From the NCBI GenBank assembly GCA_964496035.1, contig CAZBXI010000045.1:1-10642 (forward strand): a DNA stretch of 10,642 nt. The letters are read 5' to 3'. Positions within the stretch are counted from its first letter, which is position 1. Each line of letters starts with the position of its first letter. This DNA comes from EX4484-217-1 sp964496035. GTDB lineage: Archaea; Thermoproteota; Thermoprotei_A; EX4484-217-1. Of this stretch, positions 1 through 6,396 are shown in pieces. The position numbers and the translations under genes are program-made. The notes under the pieces were generated by a model that was not told the DNA's origin, ran no database searches, and saw only the letters and a list, made by a program, of their open reading frames with translations.

Positions 1-30
1 TTAACTCAACAGAGCTATGAGCTACACGTA

Positions 31-235
31 ACATACTAACCACCTATAGAATGGTGGTTGCCCGCGTATTATCTTTTGGTAACTAGAGATATTTTGGTAG
101 CCTGCACGGGCTCCCCCCTCAGCCACCTCATCTTTGTCGGTGGTTCATCAGTAGGCTACATCCCCGCACACCACAGGATGCGGGTTACAGGGTTATACCG
201 TCATCGGCAAAGCCTAACGGCTTCACCACCCATAA
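31..235 (-). ncRNA. GC-rich hairpin-dense block; possible structured RNA or IS200/IS605-type right-end relic
   Basis: This block is clearly richer in G+C than the surrounding AT-rich DNA, which in a thermophile often marks a structured RNA. Short inverted repeats follow one another: AACCACC/GGTGGTT (38-44 with 53-59), AGCC/GGCT (99-102 with 109-112), AGCCACC/GGTGGTT (121-127 with 139-145, one G-U pair), CCCGCA/TGCGGG (163-168 with 179-184), and a nested CCGT/ACGG (198-201 with 217-220) around GGC-AAA-GCC. The one open frame across it (58-240, plus) has no SD site and no recognisable domain, so I reject it as a gene. The minus-strand orientation is a guess: read that way, the run of hairpins ending in a subterminal palindrome recalls the 3' end (omega-RNA region) of TnpB-carrying elements. 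No TnpB coding sequence lies next to it at 241-496, so it could equally be an unrelated RNA. Confidence 0.33.
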
Positions 236-240
236 TGTAA

Positions 241-372
241 AAGAGAAATATAAACGTATTGTTTCCAAAATTTCCAAAAACCCCAAGCACTCAAACAAGC
301 GAATAGTCTAAACCATACTAGACATCATAGTAGTAGAAAAAAGTTACTCTCTTCAGCTTCACAAAGCTCGTA
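241..372. other. AT-rich intergenic stretch, nothing recognised
   Basis: This stretch lies between the structured block at the left edge and the upstream repeats of the next gene. It is AT-rich and short of open frames. I see no transposase remnant, no tRNA, no C/D-box pair and no convincing promoter on either strand. Confidence 0.5.
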
Positions 373-411
373 CTAATGCGTGTTTAAACTGTTTCTAATG
401 GCGGTTTAAAC
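373..411. promoter_or_regulatory. Pair of 17-bp direct repeats, each ending in palindromic GTTTAAAC
   Basis: Positions 373-389 and 395-411 both begin CTAATG and end GTTTAAAC. They match at 14 of 17 positions and differ only in the middle three bases. The period is 22 bp, about two helical turns, so a protein bound at both would sit on one face of the DNA. The pair lies about 40 bp upstream of the TATA box of the kinase-like gene at 497. A regulator site is inferred; the neighbouring Lrp-family protein is one candidate binder. Confidence 0.45.
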
Positions 412-440
412 TTCTTGTAGAGAAAATTTACGTATTTTAA

Positions 441-488
441 GTAAATATAGTTTTATAGCTCTCAAGCGAGAAACTACTACATTGAGGT
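441..488 (+). promoter_or_regulatory. TATA-type promoter and SD site of the kinase-lrp unit
   Basis: An AT-rich box (TTTATA at 452-457, preceded by AAATATAG) is followed about 25 bases later by the expected start of transcription near 480. A GAGGT SD site at 484-488 sits 8 bases before the ATG at 497, which fixes that start. The promoter call rests on sequence and spacing only. Confidence 0.5.
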
Positions 489-496
489 TCTAACTG

Positions 497-1147
497 ATGA
501 ATGGATACAGTATTGTTTTCGCACTACCAAAGTTCAGCTTTAATGACTACATTAATGATATGATTATAGCTATCCCGGCAGCTACACTCATAGGTATAAC
601 GATCTTTCTTACTAGAAGGGTGAAAAATCCATGGTTTAACAGGAAAATAATACACCTATCATCGGTTCCAGCTGTTTTCATGTACTTGTATGTTTTTAAA
701 GAACCCTATGCTTTCTTCACTTACGGAACTCTTATAACGGTACTCTTAGTATTGCATCATTTAAGGAAAAATGAGATGTCATGGTTTCAAATTAGGGGGA
801 ATTTAGGGGAAGTATATTTTACAGTAAGCTACTCTGTAATGGCCTTAACCATGTGGTATATGAGGGAGCTTGCTGTAACAGTAATGCTATTCATGGCAGT
901 TGGTGATGCAGTAACAGGTCTTGTTAGAATAAGAGTATGTAGGGAGAGGTGCAAGCACTGGATAGGTAGTTTAGCTATGCTAATAACAACGTCGATTATA
1001 GGATACGTATTCCTAGGTTCTTTAGGATTGCTCATGGCAATAATAGCTACTATAGCAGAAAGACAAGAATTCATAGATGATAATTTAGGCATACCTTTAG
1101 CTTCAATACTAACCTACTTATTAGTAACCCAATTAGTTACAATATAA
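497..1147 (+). CDS. CTP-dependent polyprenol kinase-like membrane protein (dolichol/phytol kinase family)
   Basis: This 216-residue integral membrane protein has about six or seven hydrophobic segments. It carries the landmarks I associate with the dolichol kinase/phytol kinase (SEC59/VTE5) family, a relative of the CDP-diglyceride synthases: RKIIHL at 49-54, GDAVTGLVR at 136-144, K-H-W-I-G-S-L at 153-159 and DDNLGIPL at 194-201. Known members phosphorylate a polyprenol with CTP. In an archaeon plausible substrates are dolichol for glycan carriers, or geranylgeraniol for lipid salvage; the sequence does not decide between them. The ATG is fixed by GAGGT 8 bases upstream. An Lrp-type regulator gene follows after 13 bases and is probably co-transcribed. 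The family is fairly sure, the substrate is not. Confidence 0.72.
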   Translation: MNGYSIVFALPKFSFNDYINDMIIAIPAATLIGITIFLTRRVKNPWFNRKIIHLSSVPAVFMYLYVFKEPYAFFTYGTLITVLLVLHHLRKNEMSWFQIRGNLGEVYFTVSYSVMALTMWYMRELAVTVMLFMAVGDAVTGLVRIRVCRERCKHWIGSLAMLITTSIIGYVFLGSLGLLMAIIATIAERQEFIDDNLGIPLASILTYLLVTQLVTI

Positions 1148-1160
1148 GGTACTGGGGACT

Positions 1161-1583
1161 ATGAGCTTCATGGATGACATAGATAGGGAAATAATTGAGA
1201 TACTTAAGCGAAACGCGAGAACACCGTATACTACTATAGCTAAGAAGCTTGGGTTAAGTGAAGCAGCTATAAGGAAAAGAGTTAGTAAGCTCCTAAAGCA
1301 AGGAGTAATTAAGAGATTTACCATAGAGTATTCCTTGCAAAATGAAATCAAAGCAGTAGTTTTAGTGAAAACTTCTCCTCAAGTGCCCGTTTTTAAAATA
1401 TCTAAAGAAATAGCTAATTTGCAAGGAGTAGATCACGTATATGAAATAACCGGAGAATATGATGTATTAGCAGTAATTAGAGCAAGTAACGTACTAGCGC
1501 TTGACAGTATAATAAATTCTATAAGGAATATAGACGGTGTATCAGGCACAAACACTATGATAATACTCAACATAAGGCTATAA
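1161..1583 (+). CDS. Lrp/AsnC-family transcriptional regulator
   Basis: This 140-residue protein has the two-domain Lrp/AsnC layout and the usual family length. Residues 6-57 form an N-terminal winged helix-turn-helix: DDIDREIIEIL, then TIAKKLGLSEAAIRKRVSKL, then a short wing GVIKRFTIEY. From about residue 62 comes the RAM ligand-binding and oligomerisation domain, with the characteristic TGEYD turn at 97-101. Such proteins bind DNA as dimers to octamers and usually sense amino acids; the ligand here cannot be read from the sequence. ATG 1161 follows GGGGA closely, and an in-frame ATG at 1170 (MDDID) is an alternative start. It lies 13 bases after the kinase-like gene and may autoregulate that unit. 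The repeats at 373-411 are possible binding sites. Confidence 0.9.
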   Translation: MSFMDDIDREIIEILKRNARTPYTTIAKKLGLSEAAIRKRVSKLLKQGVIKRFTIEYSLQNEIKAVVLVKTSPQVPVFKISKEIANLQGVDHVYEITGEYDVLAVIRASNVLALDSIINSIRNIDGVSGTNTMIILNIRL

Positions 1584-1630
1584 ATCTAAGCGATACATTA
1601 TAAGCTTAAAGAGGAAAATACTAAGAGAAA

Positions 1631-2175
1631 ATGAAGGAGGCACTAATAACTCTCGATAAAACGTGTTCTTAAATCTCGTAGATGAAGCACTAAAGAGAAA
1701 CATTGATGCCGAAAAGAGTCTTTCAACCCGTGAGCGAGGGTATGAAGGAAATAGGTAGGTTATTTGAAGAAGAATACTTCCTAGCCGTAATGATAGTTGC
1801 TACCGAAATGTTCAAAAAAGCTACGAAGATGCCTGAGCCTAAACTTCTCGAAAAGTGAAGAAGATTAAGAAGCTATTCGAAGGAAGGATAGTTATAAGAA
1901 CTGTTAAAGGAGATGTCCATGGTGTAGGTAAAAGCCTTGCAGCATCAATATTCAGAGCGGTGGGTTACGAGGTAATAAATTTAGGTGTAAATAATCCAGC
2001 AGGGAAATTTGCTGAAGCAGTTGAGAAATGCAAGCCAGATGACTTGGGCATGAGTTCTTCACTGACAATAACAGTTCACCAAATGCTATAGGCGCTGACG
2101 GATAGGGCAAAGATGCAGTATATGTCATATAATTAGTAAACTAAGGTAATCAGGGAACTTAAGAGAAAAAATTAA
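1631..2175 (+). pseudogene. Decayed methyltransferase-type corrinoid (B12-binding) protein
   Basis: Pieces of one corrinoid protein lie in order but in changing frames. A start-like MKEALITLD (1631) hits a stop. The next frame reads LVDEALKRNIDAEKS (about 1670-1714). A third reads SEGMKEIGRLFEEEYFLAVM and on to PKLLEK (about 1723-1855), together the helical cap domain. A fourth, from GTG 1855, reads the Rossmann B12 domain, including GDVHGVGK with the axial-ligand histidine (DxHxxG), and INLGVNNP, and ends at 2091. Directly after HQML the zero frame reads IGADG, a stop, GKDAVYVI (from 2088), which matches the family's C-terminal end. About 30 residues, normally carrying the GGAP segment, are therefore deleted. 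TKVIRELKRKN closes near 2175. Intact relatives carry methyl groups between MtaB/MtbB-type methyltransferases and an acceptor. This copy has at least three frame changes, several stops and a deletion, so it cannot work. Confidence 0.85.
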
Positions 2176-2207
2176 AACTTAAATCCTACACCAATTAATG
2201 GTTAAAC
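2170..2207 (+). promoter_or_regulatory. Promoter of the lysine methyltransferase gene, probably leaderless
   Basis: A purine-rich run followed by TTAAAACTTAAA (about 2172-2184) resembles an archaeal BRE plus TATA box centred about 28 bases before ATG 2208. No SD-like sequence precedes the ATG. The spacing would put the transcript start at or next to the start codon, so a leaderless mRNA is likely. Confidence 0.5.
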
Positions 2208-2726
2208 ATGAGCAGAGCGCGGGGACCCGTATTGGTCAGTTACTATAGAGGATACTTGGTACCTTATGTTCCTACACCTGAACCAGTAGTTAAAGCTATG
2301 CTTGAACTCGCTAATGCCGGCCCTGAAGATGTAGTTTACGACCTAGGATGTGGTGATGGAAGAATAGTCATAACTGCTGCTAAAGAATTTAAAGTTAAAA
2401 AGGCAATAGGTGTTGAAATTAGGGATGATCTCGTTTTACAAGCAAGAAGAAAAATCGATGAGCTAAACCTTAACGATAGAGCCGAGATAATAAAAGATGA
2501 CATGTTTAATGTTAGTATTAAAGATGCAACAATAGTTACGCTCTTCTTGCTAACAAGCGTAAATGAAATGCTAAGACCAAAGCTTGAAAAAGAGCTAAGA
2601 CCAGGAACAAGAATTGTATCTCACGAATTCCAAATACCAGGCTGGAGACCTAAGAAAACAGTTAAAATATATGATGGAATAGTAGGACATACATTATACC
2701 TTTACGTTATAGGTGAACATAGGTAA
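2208..2726 (+). CDS. aKMT-like SAM-dependent protein lysine methyltransferase
   Basis: This 172-residue class I methyltransferase resembles aKMT, the broad-specificity lysine methyltransferase of Sulfolobus that modifies chromatin proteins such as Cren7 and other surface-exposed lysines. Visible features are the VPYVPTPEPVV lead (18-28) that precedes the fold in this family, the SAM-binding motif I DLGCGDGR at 45-52, the acidic end of strand 2 (GVEI), an ...IIKDDMF motif, and the family's C-terminal signatures LTSVNEML, VSHEFQIPGW and HTLYLYVIGEH. The length is close to that of the known enzymes, with some extra N-terminal residues (SRARGPVLVSYYRGY). The gene stands alone with its own promoter, between the corrinoid pseudogene and the suc-kor operon. 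The close overall resemblance supports protein lysine methylation, but the substrates are inferred. Confidence 0.82.
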   Translation: MSRARGPVLVSYYRGYLVPYVPTPEPVVKAMLELANAGPEDVVYDLGCGDGRIVITAAKEFKVKKAIGVEIRDDLVLQARRKIDELNLNDRAEIIKDDMFNVSIKDATIVTLFLLTSVNEMLRPKLEKELRPGTRIVSHEFQIPGWRPKKTVKIYDGIVGHTLYLYVIGEHR

Positions 2727-2746
2727 AAAAGAAGTAAAAGGACTAA

Positions 2747-2777
2747 GGGCAGGAGTTAGCTCGAGAACCCCCTACCC
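2747..2777 (+). terminator. Imperfect GC-rich hairpin after the methyltransferase gene
   Basis: GGGCAGGAG (2747-2755) can pair with CCCCCTACCC (2768-2777) apart from two mismatches, around a loop containing the palindrome CTCGAG. It starts about 20 bases after the methyltransferase stop and is followed by a T-run at 2793. It could help end transcription. The compensable mismatches also look like decay of a once perfect GC stem, as at the ends of mobile elements. Its role is uncertain. Confidence 0.35.
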
Positions 2778-2792
2778 CGCACTTCAAGATTC

Positions 2793-2861
2793 TTTTTCTT
2801 AAGAAAAATACTTAGAGCTATTTCTTTCACAAGAATAAATCAGTAGTTTCTCCACAAGAAT
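2793..2861. promoter_or_regulatory. Three TTCTT/AAGAA dyads upstream of the suc-kor operon
   Basis: A perfect 16-bp palindrome, TTTTTCTTAAGAAAAA (2793-2808), is followed by TTCTT-tcac-AAGAA (2822-2835) and by TTCT-ccaca-AGAA (2848-2860). The last two also share the direct repeat CACAAGAAT (2828-2836 and 2853-2861). The dyad centres are about 28 and 25 bp apart and end about 80 bp before the TATA box of sucC. This may be an operator array. The first palindrome, T-rich on both strands, may instead be a terminator for the preceding gene. Confidence 0.35.
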
Positions 2862-2939
2862 TACATCTTAAGGAACGTGTAATTTCACATCCTGCCATAG
2901 TTAATGAAAGAGTTCAGTGAAAGTATTCAATTATAGCTA

Positions 2940-2986
2940 ACGTTTATATAATAGCATATTTAATTAAAAATTTTGCAATATAGGTG
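2940..2986 (+). promoter_or_regulatory. TATA box and SD site of the suc-kor operon
   Basis: GTTTATATAATAG at 2942-2954 is a strong archaeal TATA candidate and would place transcription start near 2973. A second AT-rich box lies at 2956-2970. AGGTG at 2982-2986 is an SD site 6 bases before GTG 2993, which favours that codon over the in-frame GTG at 2984 that overlaps the SD itself. Confidence 0.55.
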
Positions 2987-2992
2987 TTGTAT

Positions 2993-4138
2993 GTGAAAAT
3001 CCTTGAGTATGAAGCTAAGACCATTCTTAAAGATTACGGTATTCCTATACCTAAGGGTTTTACCGCTTCTTCACTCAAGGATATAAAAGAAGACATTGTA
3101 AAGGAGATAGGTTTTCCTTTGATTGTAAAGGTACAAATTCCCATCTCAGGTAGAGGGAAAGCTGGAGGAATATTAAAGGCAAATAATATTAAAGAACTAT
3201 TAAATGTTGTATCCAAGCTTCTAGGAAGCATTATAAGAGGGATCAGAGTAGCAAAAGTTCTGATTGAGGAATGTATGGATGTTAGAAAGGAATACTATGT
3301 AGCGTTTACTATAGATCATTCTTTAAGAAAGGCTGTCTTCTTAGCATCTACAGAGGGAGGAATAGATATAGAGGAAACTATAAAGGAAAAACCTCATCTT
3401 CTCCACAAAATACCGATAGATCCGTTTATTGGCCTTAAAGACTATGAGGTAAGAAATGTAGCATACAAACTCGGGATACCGAAAAACCTCATTAGGCAGT
3501 TCATTTGGATAGTTAAGGCCATGTTTAAGGTGTTTGATGACTTCGATGCAGAACTCGTCGAAGTAAATCCTTTAGCATTGACCGATAACGGGCTCTGGGC
3601 TTTAGATGCAAGAATAATTATTGATGATAATTCCCTCTTTAGGCAGAAAGATAAGCTTGCGAAGTACATCTCTGAAGAGGTTTTCCGCGGCATAACGGCT
3701 GGTGAAAAGAGAGCAGAAGCATTGGGTTTGAGCTACGTAGAGTTAGATGGTAATGTAGGGGTTATAGGCAATGGTGCGGGATTAACTATGGCAACAATGG
3801 ATCTTATAGGATTACACGGTATGAAACCAGCTTGCTTCTTAGATATTGGTGGAGGTGCTTCTAGAGCTAGGGTTAAAGAAGCTGTAACTATGTTGCTAGA
3901 GAATCCTAAGATAAAAGCTATTTTCATGAATATTTTCGGTGGAATAACTAGGTGTGATGAAGTAGCTTTAGGTGTAATAGAAGCTCTAGAAGAATGTGAG
4001 CTTAGGAAACCATTGGTTATTAGGATAAAAGGTACTAGAGACGTAGAAGCACGTAAGATACTTAAACAGCACGGTGTTAAGGCTTTCGAGGATATTGAAG
4101 CCGCATTATTAGAGCTAAGGTCCATATTGGTGAGCTAG
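2993..4138 (+). CDS. sucC: Succinate-CoA ligase, beta subunit
   Basis: This is the nucleotide-binding subunit of succinyl-CoA synthetase (succinate + CoA + ATP or GTP to succinyl-CoA). With the chosen start the protein has 381 residues, normal for SucC. The N-terminal ATP-grasp half begins MKILEYEAKTIL and holds GRGKAGGI (53-60) and EVNPLAL (190-196), followed by the DDNSLFRQ segment typical of the family. The C-terminal CoA-ligase half holds GNGAGLTM (259-266), a GGGA segment and NIFGGITRCDEVA (313-325), the power helix region. GTG 2993 is chosen because AGGTG lies 6 bases upstream; GTG 2984 would add three residues. It is the first gene of a six-gene operon and is followed after 3 bases by sucD. 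The sequence does not settle ATP versus GTP preference. Confidence 0.94.
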   Translation: MKILEYEAKTILKDYGIPIPKGFTASSLKDIKEDIVKEIGFPLIVKVQIPISGRGKAGGILKANNIKELLNVVSKLLGSIIRGIRVAKVLIEECMDVRKEYYVAFTIDHSLRKAVFLASTEGGIDIEETIKEKPHLLHKIPIDPFIGLKDYEVRNVAYKLGIPKNLIRQFIWIVKAMFKVFDDFDAELVEVNPLALTDNGLWALDARIIIDDNSLFRQKDKLAKYISEEVFRGITAGEKRAEALGLSYVELDGNVGVIGNGAGLTMATMDLIGLHGMKPACFLDIGGGASRARVKEAVTMLLENPKIKAIFMNIFGGITRCDEVALGVIEALEECELRKPLVIRIKGTRDVEARKILKQHGVKAFEDIEAALLELRSILVS

Positions 4139-4141
4139 GCC

Positions 4142-5014
4142 ATGGTAGTACTTGCTCATGAAAATAGGTATGTGCTTGTACAGGGAATTACAGGTAGAGA
4201 AGGATCATTTCATACCAAGTTAATGCTGGAATACGGGACAAAGATCGTTGCTGGAGTAACTCCAGGAAAAGGTGGTTTAAAAGTTCATGGAGTACCTGTT
4301 TACAATAGTGTTGAGGATGCTCTACGCGAACATCCAGAAATAAATTCCTCAATAGTTTTTGTACCTGCACCTTTTGCGCTAGACGCAATATATGAGGCTA
4401 TAGACTATGGTATAGACTTAATAGTTGTAATAACTGAGCATATACCGTTACATGACGAGTTAAAGCTTATTCACTACGCTAAGAAGCATGGAGTAACAGT
4501 TGTTGGACCAAATACTCCAGGAATAATTTCTCCAGGTATATGTAAGATAGGTATTATGCCTACAACAGCTTTTAAAAAAGGTAACGTTGGGATAATCTCT
4601 AGAAGCGGTACGCTAACCTACGAAGTAGCGAATTCTCTCGTCAAAGCAGGATTTGGCCAATCTACAGCTATAGGCATCGGGGGAGACCCTATAACAGGGC
4701 TTACATTATTTGAAGCAGCAATGCTATTTGAAGAAGATGGAGACACCAAAGCTATCGTGGTTATAGGTGAAATAGGCGGTGTAATGGAGGAACAATTAGC
4801 AGAAGCTTATGCTAAGGGAAAGATAACGAAACCTATAGTAGCCTATGTTGCTGGGAAACATGCAGTACCGGGTAAGAGAATGGGTCATGCAGGAGCAATT
4901 ATAATGATGGGTCTGGGAACATATGAAAGTAAAATCAATGCCTTCAAAAAAGCAGGTATCCTCGTGGCTAGAACACCGTATGAAATACCCAGCTTGCTTT
5001 CTAAGGTGGTTTAG
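4142..5014 (+). CDS. sucD: Succinate-CoA ligase, alpha subunit
   Basis: This 290-residue subunit binds CoA and carries the phosphohistidine. An N-terminal CoA-binding Rossmann domain opens with VLVQGITGREGSFHT and includes GVTPGKGG (38-45) and VFVPAPFALDAI (72-83). VGPNTPGIISPG (121-132) and GIISRSGTLTYE (150-161) are typical SucD signatures. The active-site histidine is H249 in GKRMGHAGAI (244-253). All expected motifs are intact and the length is normal. The ATG follows the sucC stop by 3 bases, with GGTGA 8 bases upstream. The alpha-beta pair should form succinyl-CoA synthetase. Placement directly before a 2-oxoglutarate:ferredoxin oxidoreductase set links both steps through succinyl-CoA. 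Confidence 0.95.
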   Translation: MVVLAHENRYVLVQGITGREGSFHTKLMLEYGTKIVAGVTPGKGGLKVHGVPVYNSVEDALREHPEINSSIVFVPAPFALDAIYEAIDYGIDLIVVITEHIPLHDELKLIHYAKKHGVTVVGPNTPGIISPGICKIGIMPTTAFKKGNVGIISRSGTLTYEVANSLVKAGFGQSTAIGIGGDPITGLTLFEAAMLFEEDGDTKAIVVIGEIGGVMEEQLAEAYAKGKITKPIVAYVAGKHAVPGKRMGHAGAIIMMGLGTYESKINAFKKAGILVARTPYEIPSLLSKVV

Positions 5015-5015
5015 A

Positions 5016-5279
5016 ATGCCAGTTAAAAGACATTATAAGGTCTTGGTTATAGGAGATAGGTGTAAGGACTGCGGGATATGTGTTTATGTCTGTCCAACAA
5101 ATGTTTTCGAAAAATCAAGAAAGCTAATGAATAAGAAGGGGTATTGGGTTGTTTCACCAGCACATCCTGAACTTTGCGTTGGGTGTAAGCTTTGCGAATA
5201 TATGTGTCCAGAGTTTGCTATAGTTGTAAAGTATTCTCCAAAACCATATTCAGAGGTGGTTATGTTAAGTGGAAGTTAG
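5016..5279 (+). CDS. korD: 2-oxoglutarate:ferredoxin oxidoreductase, delta (2[4Fe-4S]) subunit
   Basis: This small ferredoxin-like subunit (87 residues) passes electrons from the catalytic subunits to external ferredoxin. Two full cluster motifs are visible: CKDCGICVYVCP (C16, C19, C22, C26) and CVGCKLCEYMCP (C54, C57, C60, C64), each CxxCxxCxxxCP. The open frame runs upstream into sucD, but the start is set at ATG 5016, one base after the sucD stop. An AAGGTGG SD site at 5003-5009, inside the end of sucD, lies 6 bases before it, a clear sign of translational coupling. The 3' end overlaps korA by 11 bases. Assignment to Kor rather than Por or Vor comes from the neighbouring subunits and sucCD. 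Confidence 0.92.
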   Translation: MPVKRHYKVLVIGDRCKDCGICVYVCPTNVFEKSRKLMNKKGYWVVSPAHPELCVGCKLCEYMCPEFAIVVKYSPKPYSEVVMLSGS

Positions 5280-6396
5280 GTTTCAGCCTGGAAACATAGC
5301 TGTATCTGAAGGAGCAATAGTTGCTGGGCTAAAGTTCTTCGCAGGATACCCCATAACCCCGGTGAATGAGATCTTCGAGTACTTGTCTCAGGAACTACCT
5401 AAGTATGGTGGAATAATATATCAAGCAGAAGACGAAATAGCAGCAATAAACGCTATTATAGGAGCTTCATGGGCTGGGGTTAAAGCTATGACTGCAACTA
5501 GCGGGCCAGGATACAGTTTAATGGCTGAAGGAATAGGTTATGCTGTAATGGTTGAAGCACCTATAGTAATAGTTTACAGTATGAGAGCAGGGCCAAGTAC
5601 AGGAGTAGCTACGGGTACTGGCCAAGGAGACGTTGTTCAGTCTAAATGGGCTTCCCATGGACACTACGAGTTAATAGTTTTAGCCCCTAATAGTGTTCAA
5701 GAATGCTTTGACTTAACTATTGAAGCATTTAATCTTGCTGAAAAATATAGGGTACCCGTTATTGTTCTCATAGATGCCGTTCTATCTCACATGTCTGAAA
5801 AGTACGTTTGGAAATCACCTAGCGAAGTAAAGCTCATTACAAGGAAGAAACCAGCCGTTCCTCCAGAACAGTATAAGCCATTTAAACCTGATCCTGAAGA
5901 CCTTGTACCTCCAATGGCGTGTTACGGTGAAGGATATGCTGTTCTAGCAGAATCCCTATCACATGATGAAAGAGGATATTATGACCCGTCAAAGGAAACT
6001 TATGCTAAGCTTGTTGAGCGATTAACTATGAAAATCATTAAGAACAAGAAAAACATAGTCATGTCTGAAACCTACATGGTCTCGGATGCTAATATATTGT
6101 TTATTGCCTTCGGGTCGGTTTCCAGAATTGCCCACGCCATTGTTAGGGAACTTAGGAGTAAAGGGGTTAAGGCGGGACTATTTAGACCTATAACCCTATG
6201 GCCTATAGACGATGAAGGTCTTAGAAAAGTAGCTAGTAAAGCAGAAAAAGTGATAGTAGTTGAAATGAACTATGGTCAACTATATCGTGAAATAATGAAC
6301 ATACTTAGAGATAAGAACGTGTTATTAGCACCAGTAATTAGCCCTGACCCTCCAACGATAGATGATGTGTATTCTTCAATAGGTGAAATACTATGA
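5269..6396 (+). CDS. korA: 2-oxoglutarate:ferredoxin oxidoreductase, alpha subunit
   Basis: This 375-residue alpha subunit belongs to the four-subunit ferredoxin-dependent 2-oxoacid oxidoreductases (2-oxoglutarate + CoA + 2 oxidised ferredoxin to succinyl-CoA + CO2 + 2 reduced ferredoxin). It shows the GYPITP motif at 26-31, TSGPGYSLM at 77-85, and the KorA-like stretch TGTGQGDVVQSKW followed by LAPNSVQECFDL. The C-terminal part (IVMSETYMVSDANILFIAFGS, then GLFRPITLWPID and VVEMNYGQL) matches the transketolase C-terminal-like domain. GTG 5269 is preceded by GAGGTGG (5253-5259) and overlaps the end of korD. The stop overlaps the start of korB in ATGA. Substrate choice for 2-oxoglutarate is inferred from KorA-like motifs and the sucCD linkage. 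Confidence 0.93.
   Translation: MEVRFQPGNIAVSEGAIVAGLKFFAGYPITPVNEIFEYLSQELPKYGGIIYQAEDEIAAINAIIGASWAGVKAMTATSGPGYSLMAEGIGYAVMVEAPIVIVYSMRAGPSTGVATGTGQGDVVQSKWASHGHYELIVLAPNSVQECFDLTIEAFNLAEKYRVPVIVLIDAVLSHMSEKYVWKSPSEVKLITRKKPAVPPEQYKPFKPDPEDLVPPMACYGEGYAVLAESLSHDERGYYDPSKETYAKLVERLTMKIIKNKKNIVMSETYMVSDANILFIAFGSVSRIAHAIVRELRSKGVKAGLFRPITLWPIDDEGLRKVASKAEKVIVVEMNYGQLYREIMNILRDKNVLLAPVISPDPPTIDDVYSSIGEIL

Noticed and set aside
58..240. Open frame of 60 codons on the plus strand at the left edge
   Set aside because: It has no SD site, no recognisable domain and an odd composition, and it coincides with the chain of hairpins. It is more likely a chance frame across a structured region.
373..411. 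CRISPR-like repeat array
   Set aside because: There are only two repeat units of 17 bp at a 22-bp period with no spacer of normal length, so a regulator site is a better reading.
1855..2091. Treating the 78-codon B12-domain frame as an intact small gene
   Set aside because: The cap domain upstream and the C-terminal end downstream are readable in other frames, so this is one fragment of a broken corrinoid gene. Its GTG has no SD site.
3733..4125. Minus-strand open frame of 130 codons opposite sucC
   Set aside because: It is antisense to the conserved CoA-ligase domain of sucC, serine-rich as shadows often are, and has no SD site or promoter.
4923..5015. Longer N-terminus for the ferredoxin subunit reaching into sucD
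   Set aside because: The 31 extra residues overlap SucD coding sequence and look like no ferredoxin domain. ATG 5016 has an AAGGTGG SD site 6 bases upstream.
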